NCBI GenBank assembly: GCA_016722505.1
Contig: JADKJH010000003.1
Coordinates: 62,001-126,000, forward strand
Source: Holophagaceae bacterium
GTDB lineage: Bacteria; Acidobacteriota; Holophagae; Holophagales; Holophagaceae
DNA: 64,000 nucleotides
Direction: 5' to 3'
Part shown: piece after piece, positions 37,568 to 47,200 of the stretch
How the letters are laid out: the number at the start of each line of letters is the position of its first letter
Position numbering within the stretch: position 1 is the first letter of the stretch
Notes under the pieces: generated by a model
Told to the model about the DNA's origin: nothing
Database searches by the model: none
Seen by the model: the letters and a program-made list of their open reading frames with translations, nothing else
Program-made: the position numbers and the translations under genes

Positions 37568-37822
37568 ATGGCAATCACAAAGGTCTGGATCGAAGAAGGC
37601 TGCATCGTTTGCAACGCCTGCGAGGCGGAAACGCCTGATGTCTTCCATGTGACGGATACCAGCTGCAACATCGTGGGAAGCGCCCGCAAGGATGGTGTCG
37701 ACAGCGAAAACCGCGATGAGATGAGCGAACTGAACGACGACGTGCAGACCGATCTGGCTGACAGCATCATCGCCGCCGCCGCAGGCTGCCCGGTGGAAGT
37801 CATCAAATACGAGCAGGCCTAA
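37568..37822 (+). CDS. Small [4Fe-4S] ferredoxin
   Basis: 84 residues. Cysteines C12, C15 and C18 (CIVCNAC) plus C74 (GCPVEVI) form one CxxCxxC...CP cluster site; C33 is extra. The long acidic segment between the Cys motifs resembles single-cluster ferredoxins of anaerobes and Deltaproteobacteria/Acidobacteriota. It is probably an electron carrier; its partner is not apparent nearby. Confidence 0.88.
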   Translation: MAITKVWIEEGCIVCNACEAETPDVFHVTDTSCNIVGSARKDGVDSENRDEMSELNDDVQTDLADSIIAAAAGCPVEVIKYEQA

Positions 37823-37864
37823 GTACACCAAGGCTTTGGGCTGTAAACCATGGACTCAAAGGGG

Positions 37865-37887
37865 ACGGCGCTTTGGCGCCGTTCTTT
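37865..37887 (+). terminator. Probable terminator of the ferredoxin gene
   Basis: The perfect 7-base stem ACGGCGC (37865-37871) and GCGCCGT (37876-37882), with loop TTTG, is followed by TCTTT. It lies 43 bases after the ferredoxin stop. Confidence 0.65.
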
Positions 37888-37945
37888 GCATTTAGAGGCG
37901 CCCTTCGGCACGATGAAAGATTCAGCGGTTTTTTATGAGGTTCCC

Positions 37946-38395
37946 ATGCTCGATCGCCTCCAGGCCGATCTCAAAGCTTCCATGATGGCGAAGGACAGCG
38001 CCAAGACGGGTGTGCTGCGCATGGCGCTGGCAGCCTACAAAAACGAAGCCATCGCCAAGGGGCTTGGGCCTCAAGGGACACTTCAAGAGGCGGATTCCAT
38101 CGCAGTGTTCAAGAAACTGGTGAAGAGCCGCGAGGACAGCGTGGAGCAATACGCCAATGCCGGTTACGCGGACCGCGCCGCGTCCGAGCAGGCCGAGATC
38201 GCCATCCTCAAGCCGTACCTGCCTGCCATGCTGGAGGGAGTCCAGCTCGAAGCCGCAGTCCGCGAAGCGATCCAGGCCACCGGAGCTAGTTCCAAAAAGG
38301 ATTTGGGCCAGGTCATGAAAGCGCTCCAGACCCAACACGGGGGCGCCTTTGATGGCAAATCCGCAAGCCAGCTCATCGGATCGCTCCTCAATTAA
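37946..38395 (+). CDS. GatB/YqeY domain protein
   Basis: 149 residues from the ATG at 37946, with GAGG about 5 bases upstream. The helical MLDRLQADLKASMMAKD start, the ADSIAVFKKLVKSREDSVEQY segment, and the C-terminal KKDLGQVMKAL and FDGKSASQLI motifs define YqeY. It resembles the tail domain of GatB and may bind tRNA, but its role is not established. Confidence 0.92.
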   Translation: MLDRLQADLKASMMAKDSAKTGVLRMALAAYKNEAIAKGLGPQGTLQEADSIAVFKKLVKSREDSVEQYANAGYADRAASEQAEIAILKPYLPAMLEGVQLEAAVREAIQATGASSKKDLGQVMKALQTQHGGAFDGKSASQLIGSLLN

Positions 38396-38396
38396 A

Positions 38397-38510
38397 AAAC
38401 AACTACGCGAAGGACTTGGAAGGAGCGAAGAGCACGAAGAAAAATAAAATCTTTTCTTCAAAACCTTCGCCTCTTCGCCACCTTCGCATAGCCGCCCTTC
38501 CTGAAAGAGG
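38397..38510. repeat. Palindromic intergenic repeat, family of 63066-63205
   Basis: It begins AAAAAACAACTACGCGAAGG, nearly the same as the left end of the element at 63066, and carries GCGAAG-rich units facing CTTCGC-rich units (for example CTTCGCCACCTTCGC), so it can fold into a long imperfect hairpin. It lies between yqeY and proS. Confidence 0.5.
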
Positions 38511-38518
38511 CTCAAACC

Positions 38519-40318
38519 ATGAAGCAATCGAAACTTCTCCTCCAGACGCTCCGCGAAACCCCCAAGGATGCCGATGTAGTCAGCCAGCAGCTGATGATGC
38601 GCGCAGGGATGATCCACAAACAGGCGGCGGGCATCTACAGTTACTTCCCCTTGGCGCTGCGCAGCATCCGCAAGTTCGAGCAGATCGTCCGGGAAGAGCT
38701 CGAAAAGGATGGATGCCAGGAAATCCTGATGCCCACGGTCCAACCGGCTGAATTGTGGGAGGAAAGCGGACGATGGACCTTCTACGGCAAGGAGCTGCTG
38801 CGCTTCAAGGACCGGAAGGACACTTGGTTTTGCCTCGGGCCCACCCACGAAGAAGTGGTCACCGACATGGTCCGCCGCACCGTCCACAGCTACAAGCAAC
38901 TGCCCATGAGCGTGTTCCAGATCCAAACCAAATTCCGGGACGAAATCCGTCCGCGCTTCGGCCTCATGCGCGGCCGCGAGTTCATCATGAAGGACGGCTA
39001 TTCCTTCCACGCGGATGATGCCGACGCGGATCGCGAATACTGGGTCATGTTCGAAGCCTACAAGCGGATTTTCGCGCGGCTCGGCGTGAAATTCAGGTCC
39101 GTGGAAGCTGATAGCGGCGCCATCGGCGGCTCCTTCACCCATGAGTTCCATGTGCTCGCGGGCAGCGGCGAAGATGGCATCCTGAGCTGCGATGCCTGCG
39201 AGTACACCTCCAACATCGAGAAGACCGAGGCCCCCGGAGTGGCCCTGCAAGACAATGGCGCGGCCTTCGGACTGAAGCGCGACCATTTCTGTACGCCGGG
39301 TATTTTGAGTCAGGAATTGCAGGCCGCGGGCATGATCGACGCAGATCATCCAAACGGCATGCCCATCGCGCAAACCAGCAAATTCTTCCTTTACCGTGCG
39401 ATGTTCGCGGATCAGACCACGAAGCTCGTGGGCGCGGTGTTGCGGGGCGACCACGAAGTCAATGCGGTGAAGGTGAAGAACCTGGCAGGCGCCACGGATA
39501 TCGAATTGTTCCCCATTGAAGAGGCTGAAAGTTTCACAGGCGCCAAGTCCGGATTCATGGGCCCTATCGGATTAAAGGATGTCCAGCTCTTCGTGGACCT
39601 CAGCTTGCAGGGTGCCGTCAACCTGACCTGTGGCGCGAACCGCACGGATTACCACCATTTCGGCCTTTCGCCAGAACGCGATTTGCCGGGTTGCACCTTC
39701 GCGGACATACGCATGGCGGTGGAAGGAGATGCGTGCACCCGCTGCGCCCAAACCGGGAAACCTGGCGGCCATTACCAGGCCTTCCGGGGCATTGAAGTGG
39801 GCCAAGTCTTCAAGTTGGGCACCAAATACTCCAAGAGCATGAACTGCACGTTTCTGGACGAGCAGGGGAAGGAGCAGCCCATGGTCATGGGGTGCTATGG
39901 CATTGGTGTCACGAGAACCGTGGCTGCCACCATCGAGCAGAACTACGATGCCGATGGCATCATCTGGCCCTGGCCCATCGCCCCGTTCCAAATCCACCTG
40001 CTGAGCCTGGATCCAGCCAATCCAGAGGTCAGCAACCTGGCGAACCAGGTGGAAAAAGATCTCGAAGCCGCCGGGTTTGAAGTGCTCCACGATGAGCGCG
40101 AAGGCCTGAGTCCCGGTGCTAAATTCAAAGATGCGGACCTGCTTGGTTTCCCCCTACGCATCCTCGTGGGCGCTCGTGGACTGAAGGAGGGGCTGATCGA
40201 AATCCGGGACCGGCGCACCAAGGAGGTGGAGAAAGTCCCCCCTGGTCAAATTTTAGAGCTGGTGCAGAATGCTAAAAACCGCATCATGAAAGAGCTATCA
40301 TCTGCCGGGGGGAGATAA
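38519..40318 (+). CDS. proS: Prolyl-tRNA synthetase, bacterial type
   Basis: 599 residues. Class II motif 1 lies in the ALRSIRKFEQIVREEL region, motif 2 in QIQTKFRDEIRPRFGLMRGREFIMKD, and motif 3 in MGCYGIGVTRTVAA. The YbaK-like editing insert (about 225-400) is present, with FFLYRAMF and AVLRGDHEVNAVKVKN, so mischarged Ala-tRNA-Pro should be cleared. The anticodon-binding domain ends the protein. It is slightly longer than the E. coli enzyme (572). Confidence 0.97.
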   Translation: MKQSKLLLQTLRETPKDADVVSQQLMMRAGMIHKQAAGIYSYFPLALRSIRKFEQIVREELEKDGCQEILMPTVQPAELWEESGRWTFYGKELLRFKDRKDTWFCLGPTHEEVVTDMVRRTVHSYKQLPMSVFQIQTKFRDEIRPRFGLMRGREFIMKDGYSFHADDADADREYWVMFEAYKRIFARLGVKFRSVEADSGAIGGSFTHEFHVLAGSGEDGILSCDACEYTSNIEKTEAPGVALQDNGAAFGLKRDHFCTPGILSQELQAAGMIDADHPNGMPIAQTSKFFLYRAMFADQTTKLVGAVLRGDHEVNAVKVKNLAGATDIELFPIEEAESFTGAKSGFMGPIGLKDVQLFVDLSLQGAVNLTCGANRTDYHHFGLSPERDLPGCTFADIRMAVEGDACTRCAQTGKPGGHYQAFRGIEVGQVFKLGTKYSKSMNCTFLDEQGKEQPMVMGCYGIGVTRTVAATIEQNYDADGIIWPWPIAPFQIHLLSLDPANPEVSNLANQVEKDLEAAGFEVLHDEREGLSPGAKFKDADLLGFPLRILVGARGLKEGLIEIRDRRTKEVEKVPPGQILELVQNAKNRIMKELSSAGGR

Positions 40319-40321
40319 AGA

Positions 40322-40795
40322 ATGGCCGAGGGTCCCATTTACCTGACCACCTTCATCGAAGGCGTGCTGGTGCATGGCTCATCGAACCCATCTGTGCTCC
40401 TGGTCCCTTCGGTGCATTCCCCCCACCGGGGGCTGCTCATGCCGCCCCAGGTGCCATGGGCTCCAGGTTTCCTTCCGCCAGCCCTGCTCCAGAACCTCAT
40501 TGATGCCACCTGGAAAATCCCCTTCCGCTTTTCGGACAGCAGCAAGCTGCCCGTGGTCTTCGATGAGCGGACCTCGCGTCTGCCTACACCCTGGTTGTTG
40601 CGCCTGGAAGGCCTGGAAGGCCAGCAGCGCTTGTACCTCACCCATCTTCTACGGTGCAAAGCCCCCCAGGACCAGCTTCCCACGCCCCCCGAAGGTGGCG
40701 TCTGGTTGACCGAAAGCACCCTCCAGACCATGGACATCGTCGGCGGTGTGAAGCGGCTATGCCAGGCGGCCTTGTGGGCGGTGAAAGAGGGATGA
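40322..40795 (+). CDS. Conserved-looking hypothetical protein after proS
   Basis: 157 residues, starting 3 bases after the proS stop with a strong GGGGGGAGA ribosome-binding site, so it is probably translated from the proS transcript. It is rich in Pro, Leu and Trp, with no membrane segment or signal peptide. I recognise no family and assign no function. Confidence 0.55.
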   Translation: MAEGPIYLTTFIEGVLVHGSSNPSVLLVPSVHSPHRGLLMPPQVPWAPGFLPPALLQNLIDATWKIPFRFSDSSKLPVVFDERTSRLPTPWLLRLEGLEGQQRLYLTHLLRCKAPQDQLPTPPEGGVWLTESTLQTMDIVGGVKRLCQAALWAVKEG

Positions 40796-40805
40796 GGAAC
40801 GAGAT

Positions 40806-40930
40806 TTCGAGTCAAAAAGTTGAAAAAGTTGAAAAGTCAAAAGTTGAAAAGTTGAGATTAGAGAAAAGAGCGCCGAGAGGCGCTCTTTTAACTTTTTCGA
40901 CTTCTCGACTTTTTAACTTTTCAACTCTTA
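40806..40930. repeat. Long palindrome of GTTGAAAAGTC-type repeats
   Basis: About 125 bases in which runs such as AAAGTTGAAAAGTC on the left face GACTTTTTAACTTTTCAAC on the right, around a perfect central hairpin. It separates two convergent genes. The same sequence family recurs at 56119-56160 and 61418-61463. Confidence 0.6.
40864..40889. terminator. Bidirectional terminator between convergent genes
   Basis: A perfect 11-base stem, AAAAGAGCGCC and GGCGCTCTTTT, with a GAGA tetraloop, gives a T-run on both strands. It can stop the proS-side transcript and the ndk transcript. Confidence 0.85.
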
Positions 40931-41347
40931 ACTCAATTCAAACGCATTGAAGAAATACCCCACCTCAAACGCTGCGCTCCCCGGGCTGTCGGAGCCGTGG
41001 GTGGCATTGCGGCCGATGTTGGTGCCGAAACGCTTGCGGAGCGTGCCTTCCGCAGCGTTGGCAGGGTTGGTGGCGCCCATCAGGTCGCGCCATTTCAGGA
41101 TGGCGCCATCGCCTTCCAGGCACATCATCACCACGGGACCTTCAGTCATGAAATCTTCCAACTCCTGGTAGAAGCCTTTGCCAACGTGCTCGTGATAGAA
41201 ACCTTTGCAGATATCAGCGCTTAACCGCACGCGCTTGACCCCATGAACCGCTAGACCGCTGTGTTCGATGGCGCTGATGATTTCTCCCACATGCCCAGCT
41301 TTGACTGCGTCCGGCTTGACGATAGCGAAGGTGCGTTCAATTCCCAT
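40928..41347 (-). CDS. ndk: Nucleoside diphosphate kinase
   Basis: 139 residues from the ATG at 41347, which has AGGAGA 4 bases upstream. TFAIVKPDAV, the catalytic H117 in RNATHGSDS and the C-terminal FFNAFEL-type ending are diagnostic. It equilibrates nucleoside triphosphates through a phospho-histidine. Monocistronic. Confidence 0.96.
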   Translation of the reverse strand: MGIERTFAIVKPDAVKAGHVGEIISAIEHSGLAVHGVKRVRLSADICKGFYHEHVGKGFYQELEDFMTEGPVVMMCLEGDGAILKWRDLMGATNPANAAEGTLRKRFGTNIGRNATHGSDSPGSAAFEVGYFFNAFELS

Positions 41348-41461
41348 GAGTTCTCCTGAATGCAAACCTTAAGTGTGCCTTGGCAATGGAAACCCTACAA
41401 CTCTCAATTCTGTTGCGGCTTGGGCCATTAGCTGAGTAGTGTTTTTCTTTGTGCCCAAACC

Positions 41462-42361
41462 ATGACTGAACTCATCCCAGCCCATCTCGACCACCGCCGC
41501 TCCTGGGCGGAATTCGTCTATTGCTATCCGGTGATCTCGCGTCGGTCCAAGGGCGTTTCCCTGGGCGTGAATCTGAATCCTGACAAGGTATGCAACTTCG
41601 ATTGTGTCTATTGCGAAGTGGACCGGACGACGCCTGGAAGGCGCCGCGATATCGATCTGGATCAGTTGGAGCGGGAGCTGTCGGTGCTGCTGGACGTCAC
41701 TTTGGACGGGAGCCTCTTCACTTTTCCTCCCTTCGATTCGGCACGGCCCGACCAGCGCCGGCTCAATGACATCGCTTTCAGCGGTGACGGTGAACCCACC
41801 ACCGCCAAGGAATTCGCCGAGGCTGTCGAGCGGGTCGCGCACCTCAAATGGATGCGTGGACTGCAGGAGGTGAAGCTTGTGCTCATCACCGATTCCAGCC
41901 GCCTGCAAGCCCGGGAAGTGGTCCAGGGTCTGGATACCTTGATGGCCAATAACGGTGAAATATGGGCCAAGCTGGATGCGGGAACCGAGGCCTATTACCA
42001 AGAGATCAACCGAACTTCCATTCCCTTTGGACGTATCATTGAAAATATTGAAATTACGGCTCGATTGAGGCCAATCACAATTCAATCTCTTTTTTTGAGT
42101 TGGAAAGGGCATGGCCCATCAAGTGCGGAGATCGCAGCCTACTGCGATGTTTTGCGAGGCATCCAAGGCATAGGGGGCCGGTTCCAAGCCATCCAGCTGT
42201 ACACCGTGGCGCGACCCACGCCAGAACCCGAGGCCCGGCCATTGCGGGCCAAAGAACTGGACGCCTTGGCTGATCAGGTCCGCGCGGCCCTGCCGACCGT
42301 GCCTGTTGAGGTATTCTATGGTCCCAAGGATGAACTGGGGCCTGAGGAACACAGTTGCTGA
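41462..42361 (+). CDS. Radical SAM protein, function unknown
   Basis: 299 residues. C44, C48 and C51 in VCNFDCVYCEV form the CxxxCxxC site for the SAM-bound [4Fe-4S] cluster, and FSGDGEPT is the usual GGE-like SAM-contacting motif. It resembles single-domain proteins annotated only as radical SAM; no SPASM-type extra Cys motif is seen. The stop overlaps the start of the CapA gene, so the two are co-transcribed. Confidence 0.85.
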   Translation: MTELIPAHLDHRRSWAEFVYCYPVISRRSKGVSLGVNLNPDKVCNFDCVYCEVDRTTPGRRRDIDLDQLERELSVLLDVTLDGSLFTFPPFDSARPDQRRLNDIAFSGDGEPTTAKEFAEAVERVAHLKWMRGLQEVKLVLITDSSRLQAREVVQGLDTLMANNGEIWAKLDAGTEAYYQEINRTSIPFGRIIENIEITARLRPITIQSLFLSWKGHGPSSAEIAAYCDVLRGIQGIGGRFQAIQLYTVARPTPEPEARPLRAKELDALADQVRAALPTVPVEVFYGPKDELGPEEHSC

Positions 42362-43620
42362 AATTAAAGGTCGCTTGCATTTTCCTTCTACTGGCTGTGG
42401 CCTGTGAGCGCAAGCAGGCGCTAGCCAAGCCCGACCCTGATGCGGCCCGGCTTCCGAAGGTGATCTCCCAGGTGCGTCTGGTGGCCGTGGGCGACATCAT
42501 GATGCACAACGATGTGAAGAAGGCCGCCATGCAGTCGCCGGACCAGCAGGAGGAAGGTTTCCCAAGTTTATGGGCGGACGTGATACCTCTCTTGAAGGAT
42601 GCGGATATCGCCTTTGGCAATTTGGAAACGCCTGTGGCGCCCCGCTCCGGGAAACCAGGCGTGCCCTTCCAATTCAACTCGCCAGAAGGCCTTCCTAAGG
42701 CGCTCAAGGCTAGCGGCTTCACGGTGCTTTCAACCGCCAACAACCATGCTTACGACCAGGGCGTGGAGGGTGTGGCAGAAACCTTGGAGCGCTTGAAAGA
42801 AGCAGGTCTCGTGGCAGTGGGAAGCGGTGAGAGCCAGGCCGTGGCAGAACGTCCTCAAATAATAGAAAAAAATGGAATCAAGTTCGCTTTTTTAGCTTTT
42901 ACAGACTTGTTTAATATTGATTTGAATCGAAAAGCAACAGAGCCGTGGGTTCGCCCCCTGAATCTGGAGCCAGCCAAGGAAGCCATCAGAGCCATCCGTT
43001 CCCAGGCCAATGTCGTGGTGGTGAGCCTTCATTGGGGCAACGAATATCAACATGAACCAACCCAACGCCAGCGGGATATCGCAAAAGTCATGGTGGAAGC
43101 TGGCGCCGATTTGATTCTTGCCTCCCACCCCCATGTGCTCCAGCCCATCGAACAGCTCGAAGCTGGGGGACGCAAGGCTATTGTCGCCTACTCACTGGGC
43201 AATTTCATCGCCAACCAGGATCGCTTCTACCGCGCTGATCTCTTTCCAGTGGCGGGCGGTGACAATCGCGATGGCGCGGCCATCCGCATCACTTTTTCCA
43301 AGGAATTGGATTTGGATGGCCGTGAGACCGTGAGACTCCGAAAAGCGAGTTATGAACCGCTTTGGACAGAAAATAATGCACGGGAAATGATTGCAGGAAA
43401 GGATACGCGGCGCGAAGTCCATGTTTTACGGGTGAACGCCGCGTTGGAATCCGCCCGCAAGGAAGTAGATCGCTTGGGCAATCCGAATGCCTCGAACGGT
43501 ACTGCCGATGAACAGGCCCGGCGCATCGCGTTGATCGAGGCCCAGGAGCGTTTCCGCACCCTGCTCTTGCGCAAGCAGCGCATCGCGGCAATCGTTGGGC
43601 AAAGTTTCGAGGACAGGTGA
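42355..43620 (+). CDS. CapA-type metallophosphatase lipoprotein
   Basis: 421 residues from a TTG at 42355 with GAGG 7 bases upstream. A signal peptide ends in a lipobox LLLAVAC. The metallophosphatase-like core shows VAVGDIMMHN, FGNLETP, STANNHAYDQG, VSLHWGNEY and ASHPHVLQPIE, the pattern of CapA/PgsA poly-gamma-glutamate proteins. It ends with a charged helical tail. It may act on a surface polymer, but no capsule genes are adjacent. A second lipoprotein follows after 3 bases. Confidence 0.88.
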   Translation: MLKLKVACIFLLLAVACERKQALAKPDPDAARLPKVISQVRLVAVGDIMMHNDVKKAAMQSPDQQEEGFPSLWADVIPLLKDADIAFGNLETPVAPRSGKPGVPFQFNSPEGLPKALKASGFTVLSTANNHAYDQGVEGVAETLERLKEAGLVAVGSGESQAVAERPQIIEKNGIKFAFLAFTDLFNIDLNRKATEPWVRPLNLEPAKEAIRAIRSQANVVVVSLHWGNEYQHEPTQRQRDIAKVMVEAGADLILASHPHVLQPIEQLEAGGRKAIVAYSLGNFIANQDRFYRADLFPVAGGDNRDGAAIRITFSKELDLDGRETVRLRKASYEPLWTENNAREMIAGKDTRREVHVLRVNAALESARKEVDRLGNPNASNGTADEQARRIALIEAQERFRTLLLRKQRIAAIVGQSFEDR

Positions 43621-43623
43621 AGC

Positions 43624-45344
43624 ATGGACAGAGTCCGGAAACTATTTCCTGCCTGCATCGCAGCATTGGCTTCATTGGCGGCTTCATTGGCTTTTGCGTT
43701 GGCCATCAGTTGCGCCGGCCAGCATTCCTCATCGCCATTGCCTGCGCCTGACATTGAAGTGAGCCTAGATCCTGCGATGCTTGCCGCTGCACCGGATACC
43801 ACGGCCCATTTTACGGTGACCGTCCGTCCCATCAATGGCTTCACGGGCACCGCGGTGCTTTCGGTGGATGCTCCAGGTGTAGATGTGGTGAGCTCAGTTT
43901 CACCGGCCACGCTCACCCTTGGCACGGTTCCGTCCACCGCCACAATCTCCGTGCGTGTGCCCGTATGGGCAGCCACCGGAGACCGCGCACTGACTCTGCA
44001 TGTGACCGGAAACTTTGAGCCGAGGGACTTGCCCTTCAAGGTGAATGTGCTGCCGGCCAAACTGCTCCCCATTTCTACTTTTGTGAATTTCACCCAGGCT
44101 AATCTCCCTTTCATGGCCTTCAAGGATGGAGATTCGCCGTGGCGATTGCTGGAGGGCAACGAGGGCGCGTACAACGCCGCCGTGACGGACCAGGCTGGGC
44201 GTTACGGCCTCGCCTACGGTTATGACTGCGCCATCGGGACCTTCAACTCATTCCAGATGAACTATATTTTCCAGACCATGCCCGAATCGAATTCCCTGGG
44301 CGTCTATTTCATTTGCGATCCGCCGCCGGGACCCGACCCGGTGCTGTATTCGTTGCAAGGCCGGATACAGGGGCAGGGCACCGGTTCGGGCTACTTGGTG
44401 ACCAGCGCCGCCGCCTTGCCTTTCGAAGGTGGCGCGAGTTCCTATTTGACGCGGGTATTGAAAGGGAAGGGGGATTTGGCAGGCTGGGTCTTCTCAAACC
44501 GCGAGACACAAATCCCAACCAGGTTTTCCTGGATCGCGGACGGGACGCTCAGGGCGATGCGGTGCGCGATGTGAATTTCTCGGCGGATGGATTTGATCCT
44601 GGCCCCTTGCAACCCATCACTTACGGCCCAGTGGGAAGCGATGAAACCCTTCAGGGCATCGTCCGGTATTTCACCGCAGGCGGACAGTATTTCGGATTGG
44701 GAGATGGCCTAGCGCTTCCATCCTATGCACCCTTTCCGGTCGCGCGCTCTGAGTCCGGCGACAGTTACGGCTACGCATTCGGCGCCTTCGCGCCAGACCA
44801 TGGAGAGGCCGTCTACGGGGGCAGCCAGGGCCTGGCGGGGCCTTTGTCCATCAGCTTTCCCACCCCTGTGCCGCCTTTCCAGGTGAACTGGCAGCAAGGG
44901 GCCTATCGGCGGCCTGGGCTCAACTGGTCTTCGGTGAATCCCCTGCCCAGGTTGGAGCAGTTTGCCTTAAACCAGAATGTCGGCCAGGAGCAGGTCTATT
45001 GGTATCTGCTGTTCAGCGAAGGCTGGCTGGGAGCTGGTGTCCACAATGTGCAGATCCCTGATTTCACAGGGTTCGGAGGGTGGGATGATCGCTGGGGTTT
45101 CCGGGCGGGCAAGCCAGTAAACGTGGACCACGGACAATTCGGATCCATTGGGAGCGGTGCCGCAAAGGTGGCCGGAATGGAGATGCCGGCAGCGATGCTG
45201 TTCTCCCGTCTTAATTCCGGTGCGGGATTGTCGATGATCCAAGCGCCAGGCCAGCAGCACGGCGCGTTCCGCGTGGTGGGCCTGGCATCAACCCAATCGG
45301 CCAATTCGTATTCAGCTCAAAGGCAGTTGGTGACGACGCCTTGA
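43624..45344 (+). pseudogene. Secreted lipoprotein with Ig-like N-terminus, one frameshift
   Basis: Starts 3 bases after the CapA gene. A signal peptide ends in LAISCAG, a likely lipobox. Residues 40-140 form an Ig-like beta domain (FTVTVRPINGFTGTAVLSV). The frame breaks at about 44500-44530; after one repair the next frame (DAVRDVNFSADGFDPG) continues to 45344, giving about 573 residues. The second half is rich in Gly, Tyr and Trp and looks extracellular. No family is recognised. Homopolymers CCC and TTTT lie at the break, so a sequence error is possible. Confidence 0.65.
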
Positions 45345-45377
45345 TGCCTTGGTGTCCCTGCCGTCCAGTCGATTCAG

Positions 45378-45417
45378 CCACGAAAACACATGAAGAATAC
45401 GAAAAAAACTTTCGTGG
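45378..45417. repeat. Hairpin between convergent genes
   Basis: CCACGAAA (45378-45385) and TTTCGTGG (45410-45417) form an 8-base stem around CACGAA-like units. It belongs to the same style of repeat as the CCACGAAGACACAAA units at 54541-54585 and may terminate transcription from either side. Confidence 0.5.
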
Positions 45418-45457
45418 CCATCGTAGTTGTTCGCGTCACTTCGCGGCTTTTTTCTCT

Positions 45458-47164
45458 TCATAATCCCAGCAAATGTCTTCCCTCTGCTTCGAGCTTGTCG
45501 AGCAAGGCTTTGTCGGTGCGGCTTTGCAGGTAGATCTTGAGCTTGGGTTCGGTGCCGCTGGGGCGGAAGGCGGCGAAGGCCCCGCTTTCCAAGCGGAATT
45601 TCAGAACATTGCTGCGGGGGATTTCCTGGGCGATATCGGTGCGGTCAGGACGATCCAGGATGGGCGCGACCTCACCTTCCCGTCCGTGCCACTGGCCGGT
45701 CTGGAAATCCTCCCAGGACACGACTTTCTCGCCACCCAATTGCGCGAGGCCGGCTGAACGGATGCGCGCCATGGCTTCGCTGAAGCGTTGAGCGCCACCC
45801 GGGCGCGGGTCTTCGAGATTCACCAAGCGGTTGTGGAAGGTGCCAATGCGCTGCTGCAAGGCATCCACCGCCTCGAACAACCCGAGACCCTTGGCTTTGT
45901 AGTGTCCGATCATCTCGCCCACTACCAGGGCAGCCAGAACGCCATCCTTATCGCGCAATTCATTGCTCAGCAACATCCCAAAACTCTCTTCGGCGCCGAA
46001 AGCATAGGTCTCGTGGACCTCCTCCAGGCGGTCCATGCAAGCGGCGATATTCTTGAAACCCGTAAGGGTCCACATCACCTGAAGGCCGTAATGGCGCGCC
46101 ACTTCCGCCATAAAATCCGAGGTGACCACCGTGCTGACGCAAACGCCGTTGCGTCCCTTGTGGCTGCACAGGTAATCCAGGGTGAGGGCCGCCAGATCAT
46201 TGCCGCTCATCAATTCCCAAGCACCGGCCCGTTTCGTGACGACACCAATGCGGTCAGCGTCAGGGTCATTGGCCAGGATGGCATCGCTATCTAATTTTTC
46301 CGCATCGGCCAGGGGCGCGGCATAAGCGGCGATTTCTTCAGGGTTGGGGCGCGGCGCCGTGGGGAAGTCGCCGTCCTGCACCGACTGCGATTCGCAGATG
46401 TCCAAAGGGATGTGGGCGCGGCGGAAGAGTTCAGGCACGAACGCGATGCCTGTGCCATGGAAGGGGGTGAACAACAATTTCGGATTCACGAACTTGGCAG
46501 GCTCCTGGCGCAGGGACAACCCCAGAGCCAGATAGGCTTCTTCGATTTCGGCGGGGATGGACTGGATGCTTTGATCCATGGAATCCCCGGGACGTTCTGG
46601 CACCAATGGCAATGCTGAAGCATGGGCTTCGATCTCTGAATCCCAAGGGCTGAGCACCTGCGCGCCGCGGTCATCGTAGGCTTTGTAGCCGTTGTAGGCC
46701 TTGGGATTATGGGAGGCCGTGATGATCACGCCACAGGCGGCGCCCAATTTCCGCATGGCGAAGCAGAGAAAAGGCGTGGGCAGAGGGCGGTTGCCCAGGA
46801 ACACCTGGAAACCTGCGGCTGCCAGCACACGCGCGGCTTCATGGCCGAAGGCCGCTGAGTTGTGCCGGGTGTCGAACCCTACAAGAGCGACTTTCTTGCC
46901 CGGCGCGTGCAGCTTCGTCACTGCGGCCAGCGCCATGGTCGTGCGCCGCACGTTGGGGTTGTTCATACGCCTCAGCCCGGCGCCCATGATGCCCCGCAGA
47001 CCCCCGGTGCCAAAAGCCAATGGCTCCGAAAAACGATCCGCCAGCTCGGCTTTGGCGGCTTCATCCCCCGATTCCGCGGCTGTCAATAGGCTTTGCAACT
47101 CCTCCCTCAAATCGGCCTCTAAGTGGGGCGATGAAAGATAGGAGAGGGCGGCTTCGATGGACAT
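45458..47164 (-). CDS. Phosphoglucomutase/phosphomannomutase family protein
   Basis: 568 residues, the long PGM2-like form. The serine that carries the phosphate is in ITASHNPKAYNGYK; the metal loop is DPDADRIG; the sugar-binding loop is GAEESFGML; the phosphate-binding loop is RPSGTEPKLKIY. It interconverts hexose-1- and 6-phosphates or related sugars (pentose is also known in this branch). The start MSIEAALSY has no rival. Confidence 0.92.
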   Translation of the reverse strand: MSIEAALSYLSSPHLEADLREELQSLLTAAESGDEAAKAELADRFSEPLAFGTGGLRGIMGAGLRRMNNPNVRRTTMALAAVTKLHAPGKKVALVGFDTRHNSAAFGHEAARVLAAAGFQVFLGNRPLPTPFLCFAMRKLGAACGVIITASHNPKAYNGYKAYDDRGAQVLSPWDSEIEAHASALPLVPERPGDSMDQSIQSIPAEIEEAYLALGLSLRQEPAKFVNPKLLFTPFHGTGIAFVPELFRRAHIPLDICESQSVQDGDFPTAPRPNPEEIAAYAAPLADAEKLDSDAILANDPDADRIGVVTKRAGAWELMSGNDLAALTLDYLCSHKGRNGVCVSTVVTSDFMAEVARHYGLQVMWTLTGFKNIAACMDRLEEVHETYAFGAEESFGMLLSNELRDKDGVLAALVVGEMIGHYKAKGLGLFEAVDALQQRIGTFHNRLVNLEDPRPGGAQRFSEAMARIRSAGLAQLGGEKVVSWEDFQTGQWHGREGEVAPILDRPDRTDIAQEIPRSNVLKFRLESGAFAAFRPSGTEPKLKIYLQSRTDKALLDKLEAEGRHLLGL

Positions 47165-47200
47165 GGGGACCCCGGAAGAATCTACTATTTCGGACCACCT

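Noticed and set aside
37922..39454. A 510-codon open frame on the minus strand across yqeY and proS
   Set aside because: It lies antisense to two clear genes, has no family motifs and follows from the GC-rich codon bias.
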